Shown here: in pieces, positions 55,667-64,000 of the stretch
Layout: each line of letters starts with the position of its first letter
How positions within the stretch are numbered: position 1 is the first letter of the stretch
Assembly: GCF_030407815.1 (NCBI RefSeq)
Contig: NZ_JASDCS010000001.1
Span: forward strand, 186,001-250,000
Direction of reading: 5' to 3'
From: Psychrobacter sp. APC 3281
Lineage (GTDB): Bacteria; Pseudomonadota; Gammaproteobacteria; Pseudomonadales; Moraxellaceae
DNA length: 64,000 nucleotides
The notes under the pieces: model-generated
The model's input: only the letters and a program-made list of their open reading frames with translations
Databases searched by the model: none
Told to the model about the DNA's origin: nothing
Made by a program: the position numbers and the translations under genes

Positions 55667-56551
55667 TTAGCGAGCTCCTACACGGCGCGACAGTTTCCAC
55701 TGCATGATATTGATGGTCAACAAGATGACAAATGATATGAGTAGCATAAATAATGCAACCGCAGAAGCACCTTGAATATCAAATTGCTCAAGCTTACTGA
55801 TGATGATGAGCGGCAAAATCTCAGACTGCATCGGAATATTGCCCGCGATAAAGATAACTGAGCCATACTCGCCAGTGGCACGAGCAAACATCATACCTGC
55901 GCCCATTAACAAGGCTGGCAATAGCTCTGGTAAAATTACTTTGCGAAAAGTCGTTAATCGATTGGCGCCCAATACCGCAGCCGCTTCTTCAAACTCAACC
56001 GATAGCTCAGCGAGTACTGGCTGCACCGCGCGAACAATAAAGGGGAAGCTCACCACAACCAGTGCGAGCCAAATACCTATTGGCGTAAAAGCGACCTGAA
56101 TATCGAACTTGGCAAACCATTGACCAATCAAGCCATTAGGCGCATATAAAGTGGCAAGCGAGATACCTGTAACGGCCGTTGGTAGTGCAAATGGCAAATC
56201 CACCAAGGCATTAATCAGTGACTTGCCCCAAAACTCATAGCGCACAAGCACCCATGCAACCAGTGTGCCAAATACCATATTGGTCAGCATCGCCAAAAAC
56301 GACATCCATAAGCTCAGCTTGATAGCGGCAGTGACTTGCGGCTGGGTAATAGTTTCCCAAAAGCCAGTCCAACCCATCTGCGTTGTGGTATAAGCCATCA
56401 TGGCAAACGGTAGTACCACCAATAACGACAAGCTAAAGACAGTAATACCCATGCTCAGACCGAACCCGGGTAGCACATTGCGCTGACGCAAACGGGTCAG
56501 CCAACCTTTTTTATTGCCGGGCTTACTGGCAGAAGAAGATGTTGCACTCAT
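55667..56551 (-). CDS. cysT: Sulfate ABC transporter permease CysT
   Basis: This 294-residue permease pairs with CysW to form the sulfate channel. The family EAA loop is EFEEAAAVLGANRLTTFRKVILPELLPALL, followed by RATGEYGSVIFIAGNIPMQSEILPLIIISKL. It follows sbp after 223 bases, which include a stable hairpin, and is tightly joined to cysW. AGGACACC precedes the ATG. Confidence 0.93.
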   Translation of the reverse strand: MSATSSSASKPGNKKGWLTRLRQRNVLPGFGLSMGITVFSLSLLVVLPFAMMAYTTTQMGWTGFWETITQPQVTAAIKLSLWMSFLAMLTNMVFGTLVAWVLVRYEFWGKSLINALVDLPFALPTAVTGISLATLYAPNGLIGQWFAKFDIQVAFTPIGIWLALVVVSFPFIVRAVQPVLAELSVEFEEAAAVLGANRLTTFRKVILPELLPALLMGAGMMFARATGEYGSVIFIAGNIPMQSEILPLIIISKLEQFDIQGASAVALFMLLISFVILLTINIMQWKLSRRVGAR

Positions 56552-56651
56552 AGTGGTGTCCTATTGCCTAACTGATGGTACTTAGCGAGGGTGCTCACTG
56601 TAAGACCATTATTACCATTGTTATCAAAATTATTATTGGTCGGCTTATGAT

Positions 56652-56686
56652 ATAAAGGACATAGTGCGTACGACCATGTCCTTTAT
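56652..56686. other. Intercistronic hairpin between sbp and cysT
   Basis: ATAAAGGACAT (56652-56662) and ATGTCCTTTAT (56676-56686) form an 11-bp perfect stem with a 13-base loop. There is no T run. It may hold sbp mRNA stable while reducing readthrough into the permease genes, as found between binding-protein and permease genes of other importers. Confidence 0.6.
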
Positions 56687-56774
56687 GGGGTGCTTCATGA
56701 CTGACTGTACGATTAATTGAGTTAATCCGTTTCAGTGTTTAGCGCAGTAGCTGCTCTAAGTACTCAGCTCGCGA

Positions 56775-57866
56775 TTACTGAGGCGCGTTAATTGCCAATT
56801 GGTCAAACACACCGCCATCACTGAAGTAAGTGCTCATGATCTCATCCCATGTGCCAAAGGTATCGTTCGGACGGAAAGTCTCAACTGGCGGTAATTTGTC
56901 ACCGTTTTTGTCAAGCACGCTCTTAACGCTAGGACGTAGATATAGATTGGCCGCTAGCTGCTGAGCAGGCTCACTCCATAAGTAATCAAGATACGCTTTG
57001 GCAGCGTCTGTAGTGCCTTTTTTATCTGTTACCGTCTTCACAACTGCCACAGGGCTTTCTGATTTGATCGAGTATTTTGGATAAACGATGTCTACTTGAC
57101 CCGCGCCAAAATCAGTCGCTGCAAGGTTGGCTTCGTTTTCAAAAGTAACCAACACATCACCAATACCGCGCTGTACGAAAGTCGTTGTCGCGGCACGTCC
57201 GCCGTTCTCATAAACTTTGACATTTTTTAGCATGTCTTTTACGTAGCCTTTAGCTTTTGTTTCATCTTGATTAAAAGCATGTAGACCATAACCGTAGGCG
57301 CCTAAGAATGCATAACGACCGTTACCTGTGACCTTTGGATTGGCCATGACAATCTCAACACCGTCTTTGGTCAAATCTTCCCAGTCTTTGATATTTTTTG
57401 GATTGTCTTTACGTACCAAAAATACGATCGTACTGGTAAACGGCACTGCGTTGTCAGGGAATTTGCTTTCCCAATCTGACTCAACCAAGCCTTTTTTCTC
57501 AAGTAGCTCGATATCAGAGCCTTGGTTCATGGTGGCAACATCGGCTTGTAGACCATTAGCCACAGACAATGCCTGTTTGCTTGAGCCGCCATGTGACTGC
57601 TTGATTAGAATCTTGCTGTCTGGATGCTCAGCTTTATAATGCTCAACAAACAAAGGGTTGTAGTCTTTATAGAAGTCACGTGCCACATCGTATGAGACAT
57701 TGAGTAGTTCAATATTCTGCCCTTCTGTCGTCGCTGAACCGTCAGCTGCCGCCTCAGTAGTCTCACTGTTGCTACAGCCAGCTAGACCCAATGTCAGAGC
57801 AACGCCAGCAATGCTCAAGGCACTAAGGGTTTTACTCTTTTGTTGATAACGAGCTACGTCTGTCAT
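56775..57866 (-). CDS. sbp: Sulfate-binding lipoprotein
   Basis: This is a 363-residue substrate-binding protein for sulfate. The signal ends in the lipobox GLAGC with Cys31, so it is predicted to be membrane-anchored, unlike soluble E. coli Sbp. The mature part has LLNVSYDVARDFYKDYNPLF, QSHGGSSKQALSVANGLQADV and TGNGRYAFLGAYGYGL. The open frame starts at 57989, but GAGGTATTT before the ATG at 57866 and the signal peptide decide the start. Its paralogue lies directly upstream in tandem. Confidence 0.93.
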   Translation of the reverse strand: MTDVARYQQKSKTLSALSIAGVALTLGLAGCSNSETTEAAADGSATTEGQNIELLNVSYDVARDFYKDYNPLFVEHYKAEHPDSKILIKQSHGGSSKQALSVANGLQADVATMNQGSDIELLEKKGLVESDWESKFPDNAVPFTSTIVFLVRKDNPKNIKDWEDLTKDGVEIVMANPKVTGNGRYAFLGAYGYGLHAFNQDETKAKGYVKDMLKNVKVYENGGRAATTTFVQRGIGDVLVTFENEANLAATDFGAGQVDIVYPKYSIKSESPVAVVKTVTDKKGTTDAAKAYLDYLWSEPAQQLAANLYLRPSVKSVLDKNGDKLPPVETFRPNDTFGTWDEIMSTYFSDGGVFDQLAINAPQ

Positions 57867-58125
57867 AAATACCTCAAAGATGTCTGTTGTGTAATGCAAG
57901 TATGCTAACAGCGCCATCTTATTATGTTTAATGATGAATATGCGTATGTTATTGCCAAAAGGGAATAACAAGCAGGTAAAGCCAATCATATCAATAATTT
58001 ATGAAAAATTATATACGCATAACCAACTGTTTTCTGATTTTAACATTGGATACGTCTTGTCTATCTTGTCCGTGTTTCACTGATAACGGCCAAGACAGAT
58101 CATTCTACAAGCCAGAAATTAACGA

Positions 58126-59253
58126 CTACTTAGTACTTGCCAGCTGATCGAAACGACCACCGTCTACAAAGAAAGTATCCATAATCTCTGCCCATGGGCC
58201 AAAGACGGCGACAGGCTCAAACGTTTCAATATCAGGTAATGTGTCCTTGTGGGCGACAAGTATTTGCTCATCACTCGGACGCATATACATTTTTGCCATC
58301 AGCTCTTGTGCAGGCTTGTCCCATAATCCTTTTAGATAGGCACTTGCCGCTTCGGTCTTGCCCACTTTATCAGTCACTGCCGTGACGACTGCTACTGGGT
58401 TGGCAATCGTAATCGAGTAACTGGGATAGACAATATCGACCTGACCCATGGCAAATTGCTGAGCGGCCAAATTCGCCTCATTTTCGGTGGTGATGAGTAC
58501 ATCACCTAGGCCGCGCTGGGTAAAACTGGTCGTCGCAGCACGTGCGCCATTGTCATAAGTGACCACGTTTGCCAACAGCTTTTTGATAAAGTCATTGGTT
58601 TTAACAGGGTTGTCGCTACTGTTTTCTTTGAATTGGTGCAAGCCATAGCCGTAAGCCCCCAAAAAGGCATAACGCGCTGTACCACTGGTCTTGGGATTGG
58701 GCGTGACCACATCGATATCGTTACGTGCTAAATCTGACCAATCCTGAATGTTTTTTGGATTGCCAGCACGAACCAGTAGCACCATGGTACTGGTGTACGG
58801 CACAGCATTATTGGGTAGTGCCTGCTGCCAATCAGAAGCGACCAGACCTTTCTCAACCAACAGGTTCATATCGCTCTCTTGGTTAAAGGTCACCACATCC
58901 GCTTGCAAACCGTTGGCAACAGAAAGCGCCTGTTTACTAGAGCCGCCATGCGACTGATTGATATTTACTTTGCTATTTGGATGAGTCTTCTGATAGTCGG
59001 TACTGAATAAAGTGTTGTAGTCTTTGTAAAAGTCGCGAGACACATCATAGGAGACGTTGAGTAGATTAATATCCTGTGTCCCACCACTGGCACTATTTGC
59101 CGCGTCATCTTGCGTCGCTTCGGTTGGACTGCAGCCTGTCATTATCATCGCTGCTGCGAGCATGCCGCTGGTAGCAAGTACACGCGCTTTTACAGGCTTA
59201 TTATTAGTTGATTGAATGCTAGCAATGCTGATTTGTTGGAATTTTTTTTGCAT
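58126..59253 (-). CDS. sbp: Sulfate-binding lipoprotein, tandem paralogue
   Basis: This 375-residue protein is a clear paralogue of the downstream sulfate-binding protein: INLLNVSYDVSRDFYKDYNTLF, NQSHGGSSKQALSVANGLQADV and TSGTARYAFLGAYGYGLHQF align closely. The signal ends in IMTGC with Cys41, so it is also a lipoprotein. A few specificity-region residues differ (for example VVTFNQESDMNLL against VATMNQGSDIELL), which may reflect sulfate versus thiosulfate preference; this is inference. It is the first gene of the import cluster. An 11-bp tandem repeat lies upstream at 59435-59456. Confidence 0.92.
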   Translation of the reverse strand: MQKKFQQISIASIQSTNNKPVKARVLATSGMLAAAMIMTGCSPTEATQDDAANSASGGTQDINLLNVSYDVSRDFYKDYNTLFSTDYQKTHPNSKVNINQSHGGSSKQALSVANGLQADVVTFNQESDMNLLVEKGLVASDWQQALPNNAVPYTSTMVLLVRAGNPKNIQDWSDLARNDIDVVTPNPKTSGTARYAFLGAYGYGLHQFKENSSDNPVKTNDFIKKLLANVVTYDNGARAATTSFTQRGLGDVLITTENEANLAAQQFAMGQVDIVYPSYSITIANPVAVVTAVTDKVGKTEAASAYLKGLWDKPAQELMAKMYMRPSDEQILVAHKDTLPDIETFEPVAVFGPWAEIMDTFFVDGGRFDQLASTK

Positions 59254-59624
59254 GATGCTCTCGATAAAAGTATTAGAAGCGTTTTGTCAAAATCTTGACC
59301 ATCATCACAGGGCCTACAATCTTTTGAGTTCGGTTGTCGGGATGATGCAAGCTATGCTAGCAGCATAAATAGCAAACGCTTAGTGACGAATTAGCTTATC
59401 GACTAGTGAAGTTGGCATAAGTGATAAGAGCAATCGTTTTGCATTCGTTTTGCATTATTAAGAACAAAATGGGTTGAGTAGTTGCTGACAGGTTTATTAA
59501 GTAGACTATGACTTGGGTAGGCTGTACCATTATTTGTACGTCATAAAGCTTATTGTATCAATAATCCTTTTATCATCTCGCTACTATGCAAACCTTACCC
59601 TCCTACTTGACCAAAGGCCCTTAT
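59254..59624. other. Divergent region between sbp paralogue and lipoprotein
   Basis: This 371-base region contains an exact 11-bp tandem repeat (CGTTTTGCATT twice, 59435-59456), about 185 bases before the sbp-paralogue ATG, which may be a regulator site. CTTATC and GATAAG half sites flank it loosely. No gene is visible. Confidence 0.5.
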
Positions 59625-60167
59625 ATGAATACTCCATACCGTCAATTTCGTTCTATTGTAGGGCTAATAATAATGACCTCTACCCTAGCTGCTTTAACAG
59701 GCTGTAATAGTATGTCGCCTACGGTGAATAGTGATAGCCACAGCGCTGTTAAAATAGTCACTAGTGAAACACTAGCCATGCCAGTGAGTAACAACAATAT
59801 TCTTGGAGACAAGGTTTCAGCGGATTACGCTACTGCCGACTACGACAAACGAGCACAAGGCTATGATTGGGTTGGCGTGATGGTACGAGCAGATGGTGAT
59901 CGACAGATTGACATTAAAGTTCGCTCACGCAGCGATATCAAAAAACCTACTTGTTACTTCGATGGTAAGGCGACATTGATGGGCCAAGATACTGCTCACG
60001 GTACGATTTTTCAGGCAAAAGTAAATGACAGTACGGCTTTTTTTCAATTTAAGGATGACACCCTCATCATCGACAGCCCAGACAAGTATGCACTGAACTA
60101 TTTTTGCTCAGGTGGTGGCTCACTTGCTGGAGAATATAAAAAGCTGGCAGTAGGTTTGGAGATTTAA
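59625..60167 (+). CDS. Small lipoprotein of unknown function
   Basis: This 180-residue predicted lipoprotein has a signal ending in LAALTGC (Cys27). The mature domain has GYDWVGVMVRADGDRQIDIKVRSRSDIKKPTCYFDGKA and a second Cys near its end (NYFCSGGGS), consistent with one disulfide. I know no matching family. The open frame begins at 59586, but AAAGG eight bases before the ATG at 59625 and the signal peptide fix the start. It lies divergent from the sulfate import genes and is followed by a strong terminator. Confidence 0.72.
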   Translation: MNTPYRQFRSIVGLIIMTSTLAALTGCNSMSPTVNSDSHSAVKIVTSETLAMPVSNNNILGDKVSADYATADYDKRAQGYDWVGVMVRADGDRQIDIKVRSRSDIKKPTCYFDGKATLMGQDTAHGTIFQAKVNDSTAFFQFKDDTLIIDSPDKYALNYFCSGGGSLAGEYKKLAVGLEI

Positions 60168-60226
60168 TAGTCATCGCTAGCATGTGTTAGGACGTGTTTT
60201 TCATTTTAAAATAATGATAAAAACAG

Positions 60227-60260
60227 AAAGGTGCCAGACCATAAGTCTGACACCTTTTTT
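60227..60260. terminator. Terminator between lipoprotein and sat
   Basis: AAAGGTGCCAGAC (60227-60239) pairs with GTCTGACACCTTT (60245-60257) with one mismatch. The plus strand ends in T6, so it ends the lipoprotein transcript. The minus-strand side, after sat, has only a mixed AT sequence. Confidence 0.8.
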
Positions 60261-60302
60261 ACGACTGGCTTAGTACAAGTTTTTTATACTGATGATCAGT
60301 TT

Positions 60303-61565
60303 TTATACGGCAGATGCACCCGTTAATTTAACCTCAGCACGCTCTTCTTTTGCGATGCCAGCATAGTAGTCACGCAAAATCTGTAACACTTCTGGACGGC
60401 TAAAGTTATCTGGTACATCTTCGTCTTCTGATAGTGCTTTACGCAGCTTAGTACCTGACACTTTAACGTGCTCAGACGCGTCATGTGGGCAAGTCTTGTC
60501 AGAAGCCATCGCATTACAAGCATTACACCAGAACGTCCAGCCAATTTTTAGCGGCTGGGTGATGAGATCGTCTTTGCCAACCTGTTCAAAAATGGTTTGC
60601 GCATCAAACGCGCCATAGTAATCGCCCACACCAGCATGATCGCGACCAACGATCAGATGACTACAGCCATAGTTTTGGCGGAATAACGCATGTAATAAGG
60701 CTTCACGTGGACCAGCATAGCGCATATCTAATGGATAACCTGCTTGAATGACCGTGTCTTGTTTGAAGTAATTATCAATCAAGGTTTTGATGGCTTCTTG
60801 ACGAACTTCTGCTGGGATGTCGCCAGGTTTCAATGCCCCTAATAATGAATGAATCAACACACCATCACAGATCTCAATCGCAATCTTGGCCAAATACTCA
60901 TGTGAGCGGTGCATTGGATTACGCGTTTGGAATGCAGCCACTGTTTTCCAGCCTTTAGCATCTAAAATTGCGCGCGTTTCTGCTGGCGTTTTGTAGATTT
61001 CTGGATATAACGTTGGGAACTCACCTTCGCTCAACACTTCAACGCTACCGGCAATATTGATGGCTTCTTGGCTCAATACTTGTTGTACGCCTGGATGCTC
61101 TGAATCCGTGGTCGTAAATACTTGCTGACACTCGTGCTCTTTATCGATGGTATAGGTTTCTTCTACTGTCAAGATACCCATGACTTCGCCATCTTGAGCG
61201 ACCAAGGCTACTTTGTCGCCTTGACTCAAATTATCCGCAGTTTCTTTTGGCGCAGACAAAGTGATAGGAATCGGCCAAAACAAGCCTACGTTTTCGCCGC
61301 TTTGCAAGCGCATGTTGTCTACCACGCCCTGCCAGTCCGCTTGATTCATAAAACCATTTAACGGAGTAAAACCACCAATACCGAACATGATTAAATCACC
61401 ACGCTCACGTGAGCTTAGAGTGATGGTCGGCAATGTGCTGGCAAGTTCTAATGCTTGCTCACGTGCTGCACCGTTTAATAATAGTGGCTTAAGCTCTGCA
61501 CTACCATGTGGTGGAACCAGCTTTGATTTGAATTGTGATTGGGTTTGGCTTTGAGTTTGAGACAT
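60303..61565 (-). CDS. sat: Sulfate adenylyltransferase (ATP sulfurylase), PUA-domain type
   Basis: Sat makes adenosine 5'-phosphosulfate from sulfate and ATP, the first step of assimilation. The 420-residue protein is the single-chain type, not CysD/CysN. An N-terminal PUA-like domain carries [10 protein letters not shown]. The catalytic domain carries [16 protein letters not shown], the ATP-site Arg/His pair, and [20 protein letters not shown]...C cluster near residue 365 suggests a zinc knuckle. The frame is open to 61622, and the ATG at 61565 with AAGAGG upstream is preferred. It is divergent from cysI across 343 bases. Confidence 0.94.
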   Translation of the reverse strand: MSQTQSQTQSQFKSKLVPPHGSAELKPLLLNGAAREQALELASTLPTITLSSRERGDLIMFGIGGFTPLNGFMNQADWQGVVDNMRLQSGENVGLFWPIPITLSAPKETADNLSQGDKVALVAQDGEVMGILTVEETYTIDKEHECQQVFTTTDSEHPGVQQVLSQEAINIAGSVEVLSEGEFPTLYPEIYKTPAETRAILDAKGWKTVAAFQTRNPMHRSHEYLAKIAIEICDGVLIHSLLGALKPGDIPAEVRQEAIKTLIDNYFKQDTVIQAGYPLDMRYAGPREALLHALFRQNYGCSHLIVGRDHAGVGDYYGAFDAQTIFEQVGKDDLITQPLKIGWTFWCNACNAMASDKTCPHDASEHVKVSGTKLRKALSEDEDVPDNFSRPEVLQILRDYYAGIAKEERAEVKLTGASAV

Positions 61566-61908
61566 ATAGTTATTAAAACCTCTTATAAAAAGAATGGTTG
61601 GAAGAGATGAGCAAAAATGCAAAAGCGATTAAATGTACAAAACTGAGAAGAAAGCCGTCGCTAGATAATAAGTAGCGTACTAGCGACTGGGCATTAAATT
61701 TGATACGCATAGGCTACCTAACTTTCGTTATGAAAATTTATGCTGTGTTTGGATATGGATATGTCTGAAAGGAATTTATGTTTCTGGCTACAAGCTTATA
61801 TGATGTATAGCTGAATTATTTACATTGCGAACGGCAATAAAACCTATTACACACGCAAATCATTTTCGTCGCTGATTTTAAGATTAAAAACAAAACTGAG
61901 ATTACGTC
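61566..61908. other. Divergent region between sat and cysI
   Basis: This 343-base region lies between the sat and cysI starts and should hold both promoters. A short inverted repeat ATTGC-GAACG-GCAAT at 61824-61838 lies about 70 bases before the cysI ATG and could be a regulator half-site pair. No gene is seen. Confidence 0.4.
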
Positions 61909-63594
61909 ATGTACCAATATAATTATGCTAACCAAACCTTGGTAGAAGAACGAGTCGCCCAATTTCGCGACCAAACCGAACGGTTTTTGGCAGGCGAGCT
62001 GCCAGAAGAGCAATTTTTGCCGCTGCGTTTGCAGAACGGTCTTTATATCCAGCGTTATGCGCCTATGCTCCGTATCGCCATTCCTTACGGCTTGCTTGCC
62101 AGCTATCAGCTACGCAAATTGGCTGAGATTACCCGTAAGTATGATAAAGGCTATGGGCACATGACCACCCGTACCAATATGCAGCTGAACTGGCCAAAAC
62201 TTGAAGAAGTGCCAGATATTTTGGCGGAGCTGGCATCGGTACAGATGCATGCCATCCAAACCTCAGGTAACTGTATCCGTAATACGACAACGGATCCTTA
62301 CGCCGGTATTCATAAAGAAGAGATTGCCGATCCACGTCCTTATTGTGAGATTATTCGCCAGTGGTCAACCTTTCATCCTGAGTTTGCCTTTTTACCGCGC
62401 AAATTTAAGATTGCCGTCATTGGTACCGCCAATGATCGGGCAGCGACGCAGGTGCATGATATCGGACTGCATTTAAAAACCAATGAAGAAGGCGAGCTTG
62501 GATTTGAGGTGATTGTTGGTGGCGGGCTTGGACGTACGCCAGTGATTGGCAAAACCATTAATAAATTTTTACCACGCCATCATTTACTCAGCTATTTAGA
62601 TGCGATTTTGCGCGTCTATAATCTGCATGGTCGCCGCGATAATAAATTCAAAGCGCGTATCAAAATATTAGTCGAGAGCATGGGCGGTCCTGCCTTTGCT
62701 AAACTGGTCGACGCTGAATGGGAAGCACACACCAAAGATGGCTCATTAACTCTAACCGATGCCAACTTTGACAAAGCCAGTAGTTATTTTACCGAACCTG
62801 ATTATCTAAGCTTTGATGCGCTCCAAGTACAGTCGGACTTGCAGCAGCAATTAAACGCTGATAAAGACTTTGCCAATTGGTATAACCAAAATACGGTCGC
62901 CCATAAAATCGCAGGTTATCGCGCCGTGGTGATTTCGTTAAAAGCAGGGTTGGTCAATGGTAAGTACGTGCCTTCAGGTGATATCAGTGAGTCGCAAATG
63001 GACGCCCTCGCCGACCTCGCTGATGAACATAGCTTTGGTGAATTGCGTGGTACCTATCAGCAAAATCTGGTTTTCGCTGATGTACAAACCAACCGCTTAT
63101 ACGAGCTATGGCAACAGTTGGTTGCGCTACATTTGGCCCGTCCAAATATCAATACCCTCACCGATATGATCGTCTGCCCAGGCTGGGACTTTTGCTCGCT
63201 CGCCAATGCCACAACCCACAATATCGCTGAACAAATCGAAAAGCAATTTGATGATCTCGACTATCTTTATGATTTGGGTGAAATCCGCCTCAATATGTCT
63301 GGCTGTATGAATGCCTGTGCGCATCATCATACCGGCGATATCGGTATCCTTGGTGTCGATAAAAAAGGCGAATACTGGTATCAAATCAGCCTCGGCGGAA
63401 ACTCTAGTAACGACGCCAAAATCGGCAAGATATTGGGTAAAGCGGTGCCATCTGATGATGTCGCGACGACGATACAAAAGATAGTAGATGTCTATCTAGA
63501 GCAACGCGTGGCTAATGAGAATGAGGTAGAAGGCTTTGGTGAGCTGATCAATCGTATTGGCCTTGCACCCTTTAAGGAGAAGGTCTATGGGTAA
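61909..63594 (+). CDS. cysI: Sulfite reductase hemoprotein CysI
   Basis: This 561-residue protein reduces sulfite to sulfide in six-electron steps using siroheme and a [4Fe-4S] cluster. Ferredoxin-like repeats start with YGLLASYQLRKLAEITRKY and GHMTTRTNMQLNW. The cluster/siroheme cysteines are in TDMIVCPGWDFCSLANA and RLNMSGCMNACAHHH. It belongs to the form used by Pseudomonas-type assimilation. The next gene overlaps its end by 8 bases, so the two are coupled. Confidence 0.94.
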   Translation: MYQYNYANQTLVEERVAQFRDQTERFLAGELPEEQFLPLRLQNGLYIQRYAPMLRIAIPYGLLASYQLRKLAEITRKYDKGYGHMTTRTNMQLNWPKLEEVPDILAELASVQMHAIQTSGNCIRNTTTDPYAGIHKEEIADPRPYCEIIRQWSTFHPEFAFLPRKFKIAVIGTANDRAATQVHDIGLHLKTNEEGELGFEVIVGGGLGRTPVIGKTINKFLPRHHLLSYLDAILRVYNLHGRRDNKFKARIKILVESMGGPAFAKLVDAEWEAHTKDGSLTLTDANFDKASSYFTEPDYLSFDALQVQSDLQQQLNADKDFANWYNQNTVAHKIAGYRAVVISLKAGLVNGKYVPSGDISESQMDALADLADEHSFGELRGTYQQNLVFADVQTNRLYELWQQLVALHLARPNINTLTDMIVCPGWDFCSLANATTHNIAEQIEKQFDDLDYLYDLGEIRLNMSGCMNACAHHHTGDIGILGVDKKGEYWYQISLGGNSSNDAKIGKILGKAVPSDDVATTIQKIVDVYLEQRVANENEVEGFGELINRIGLAPFKEKVYG

Positions 63595-64000
63595 TCATCA
63601 TGTGCTTGATAGCCATGGCGCAGACATCAGTGGCAAAGATACTTGGCAAGCGCTAGCGACAGCGCAGCTGCCTGACGGTATCGCGTTATCAAACCTGACC
63701 TTACTTGAGCTGTTACACAAACAAGAAAAAGTTGATGTACTTGTCCCACTAGCAGATTTATTAAATGCTGATGGCAAACTGGCAAACGGTTTGCTCGCGC
63801 AAGTATTGGATATCCTCAAGCAGCACAGCAGCCGATTGGGTGTGTGGATCACATCCAACACCGATGCTGATGATCTGCCTGATGTAAAAGACTTTTTATT
63901 GACGCAAGACTTGATCGTCATTCATGTCCCAAGTTTTGTAGACGGTCGCGGTTTTAGTTTTGCACAGACCCTGCGTCAGCTTGGTTATGAAGGTGATATT
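63587..64000 (+). CDS. DUF934-family protein, partial
   Basis: This gene starts with an ATG that overlaps the end of cysI by 8 bases and runs off the right window edge. The visible 138 residues end in VPSFVDGRGFSFAQTLRQLGYEGDI, the hallmark of DUF934 proteins, which regularly follow cysI in gammaproteobacteria and betaproteobacteria. The overlap and pairing suggest a helper in sulfite reduction; biochemical proof is lacking. Confidence 0.9.
   Translation, partial: MGNHHVLDSHGADISGKDTWQALATAQLPDGIALSNLTLLELLHKQEKVDVLVPLADLLNADGKLANGLLAQVLDILKQHSSRLGVWITSNTDADDLPDVKDFLLTQDLIVIHVPSFVDGRGFSFAQTLRQLGYEGDI

Noticed and set aside
1..64000. CRISPR arrays, rRNA and tRNA genes
   Set aside because: No regularly spaced repeats, no tRNA T-arm with acceptor pairing and no rRNA landmarks were seen by eye.

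Overview
The window looks like a chromosomal segment of a Moraxellaceae gammaproteobacterium, most likely Psychrobacter. This is inferred from moderate-to-low GC, the gene repertoire (a methylcitrate cycle with AcnD/PrpF, a PUA-type Sat paired with CysI and a DUF934 protein, paired bacterioferritins with Bfd, a YghU-type GST) and protein style. No rRNA, tRNA or CRISPR array was recognised. Most of the sequence is core metabolism; accessory traces are a toxin-antitoxin pair, an orphan integrase with a gene-poor flank, and two decayed genes.

Region 1 (1-18.3 kb), nearly all minus strand, is a methylcitrate (propionate-degrading) locus: lysR, an NRAMP-fold transporter lacking the usual metal-binding motifs, prpB, a DUF2059-like lipoprotein, prpC, acnD, then after a terminator a yefM-yoeB pair with its own operator, prpF, an ABC exporter, a membrane-tailed GNAT acetyltransferase and prpD. 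PrpC condenses propionyl-CoA with oxaloacetate, PrpD and/or AcnD+PrpF dehydrate and isomerise methylcitrate, and PrpB cleaves methylisocitrate to pyruvate and succinate. A strong promoter precedes prpB. At the left edge lie a partial sterol-desaturase-like gene, a DUF2868 membrane protein and a plus-strand SDR dehydrogenase.

Region 2 (18.4-29.7 kb) holds two tandem membrane proteins of unknown function sharing a short C-terminal motif (one copy in the first, two in the second), a decayed gamma-butyrobetaine-hydroxylase-like gene, ppc, a P4-type integrase followed by about 1.3 kb without genes, two exported proteins, a RhuM/Fic remnant and mtfA.

Region 3 (29.9-43.1 kb) holds an autotransporter aminopeptidase, a TetR-controlled two-gene oxidoreductase operon (FAD/NAD(P)-binding protein and DUF2855) with a clear palindromic operator, a GDSL lipoprotein esterase, and a three-gene operon of an ATP-grasp/alpha-E fusion, a transglutaminase-like protein and an Anbu proteasome-like protease. 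The last is a family-level system whose chemistry is still poorly known. A UvrA paralogue follows.

Region 4 (43.3-53.7 kb) holds a DUF819 membrane protein, a DEAD-box helicase with an RGG-rich tail and a probable 450-base leader, a DUF1176 exported protein, yghU, an MFS exporter, two complementary bacterioferritin subunits with bfd under candidate Fur boxes, and an ArsR-type regulator.

Region 5 (53.9-64 kb) is sulfate uptake and assimilation: two tandem sulfate-binding lipoproteins, cysT, cysW and a short cysA on the minus strand, a small lipoprotein, then sat divergent from cysI and a DUF934 gene cut by the window edge.
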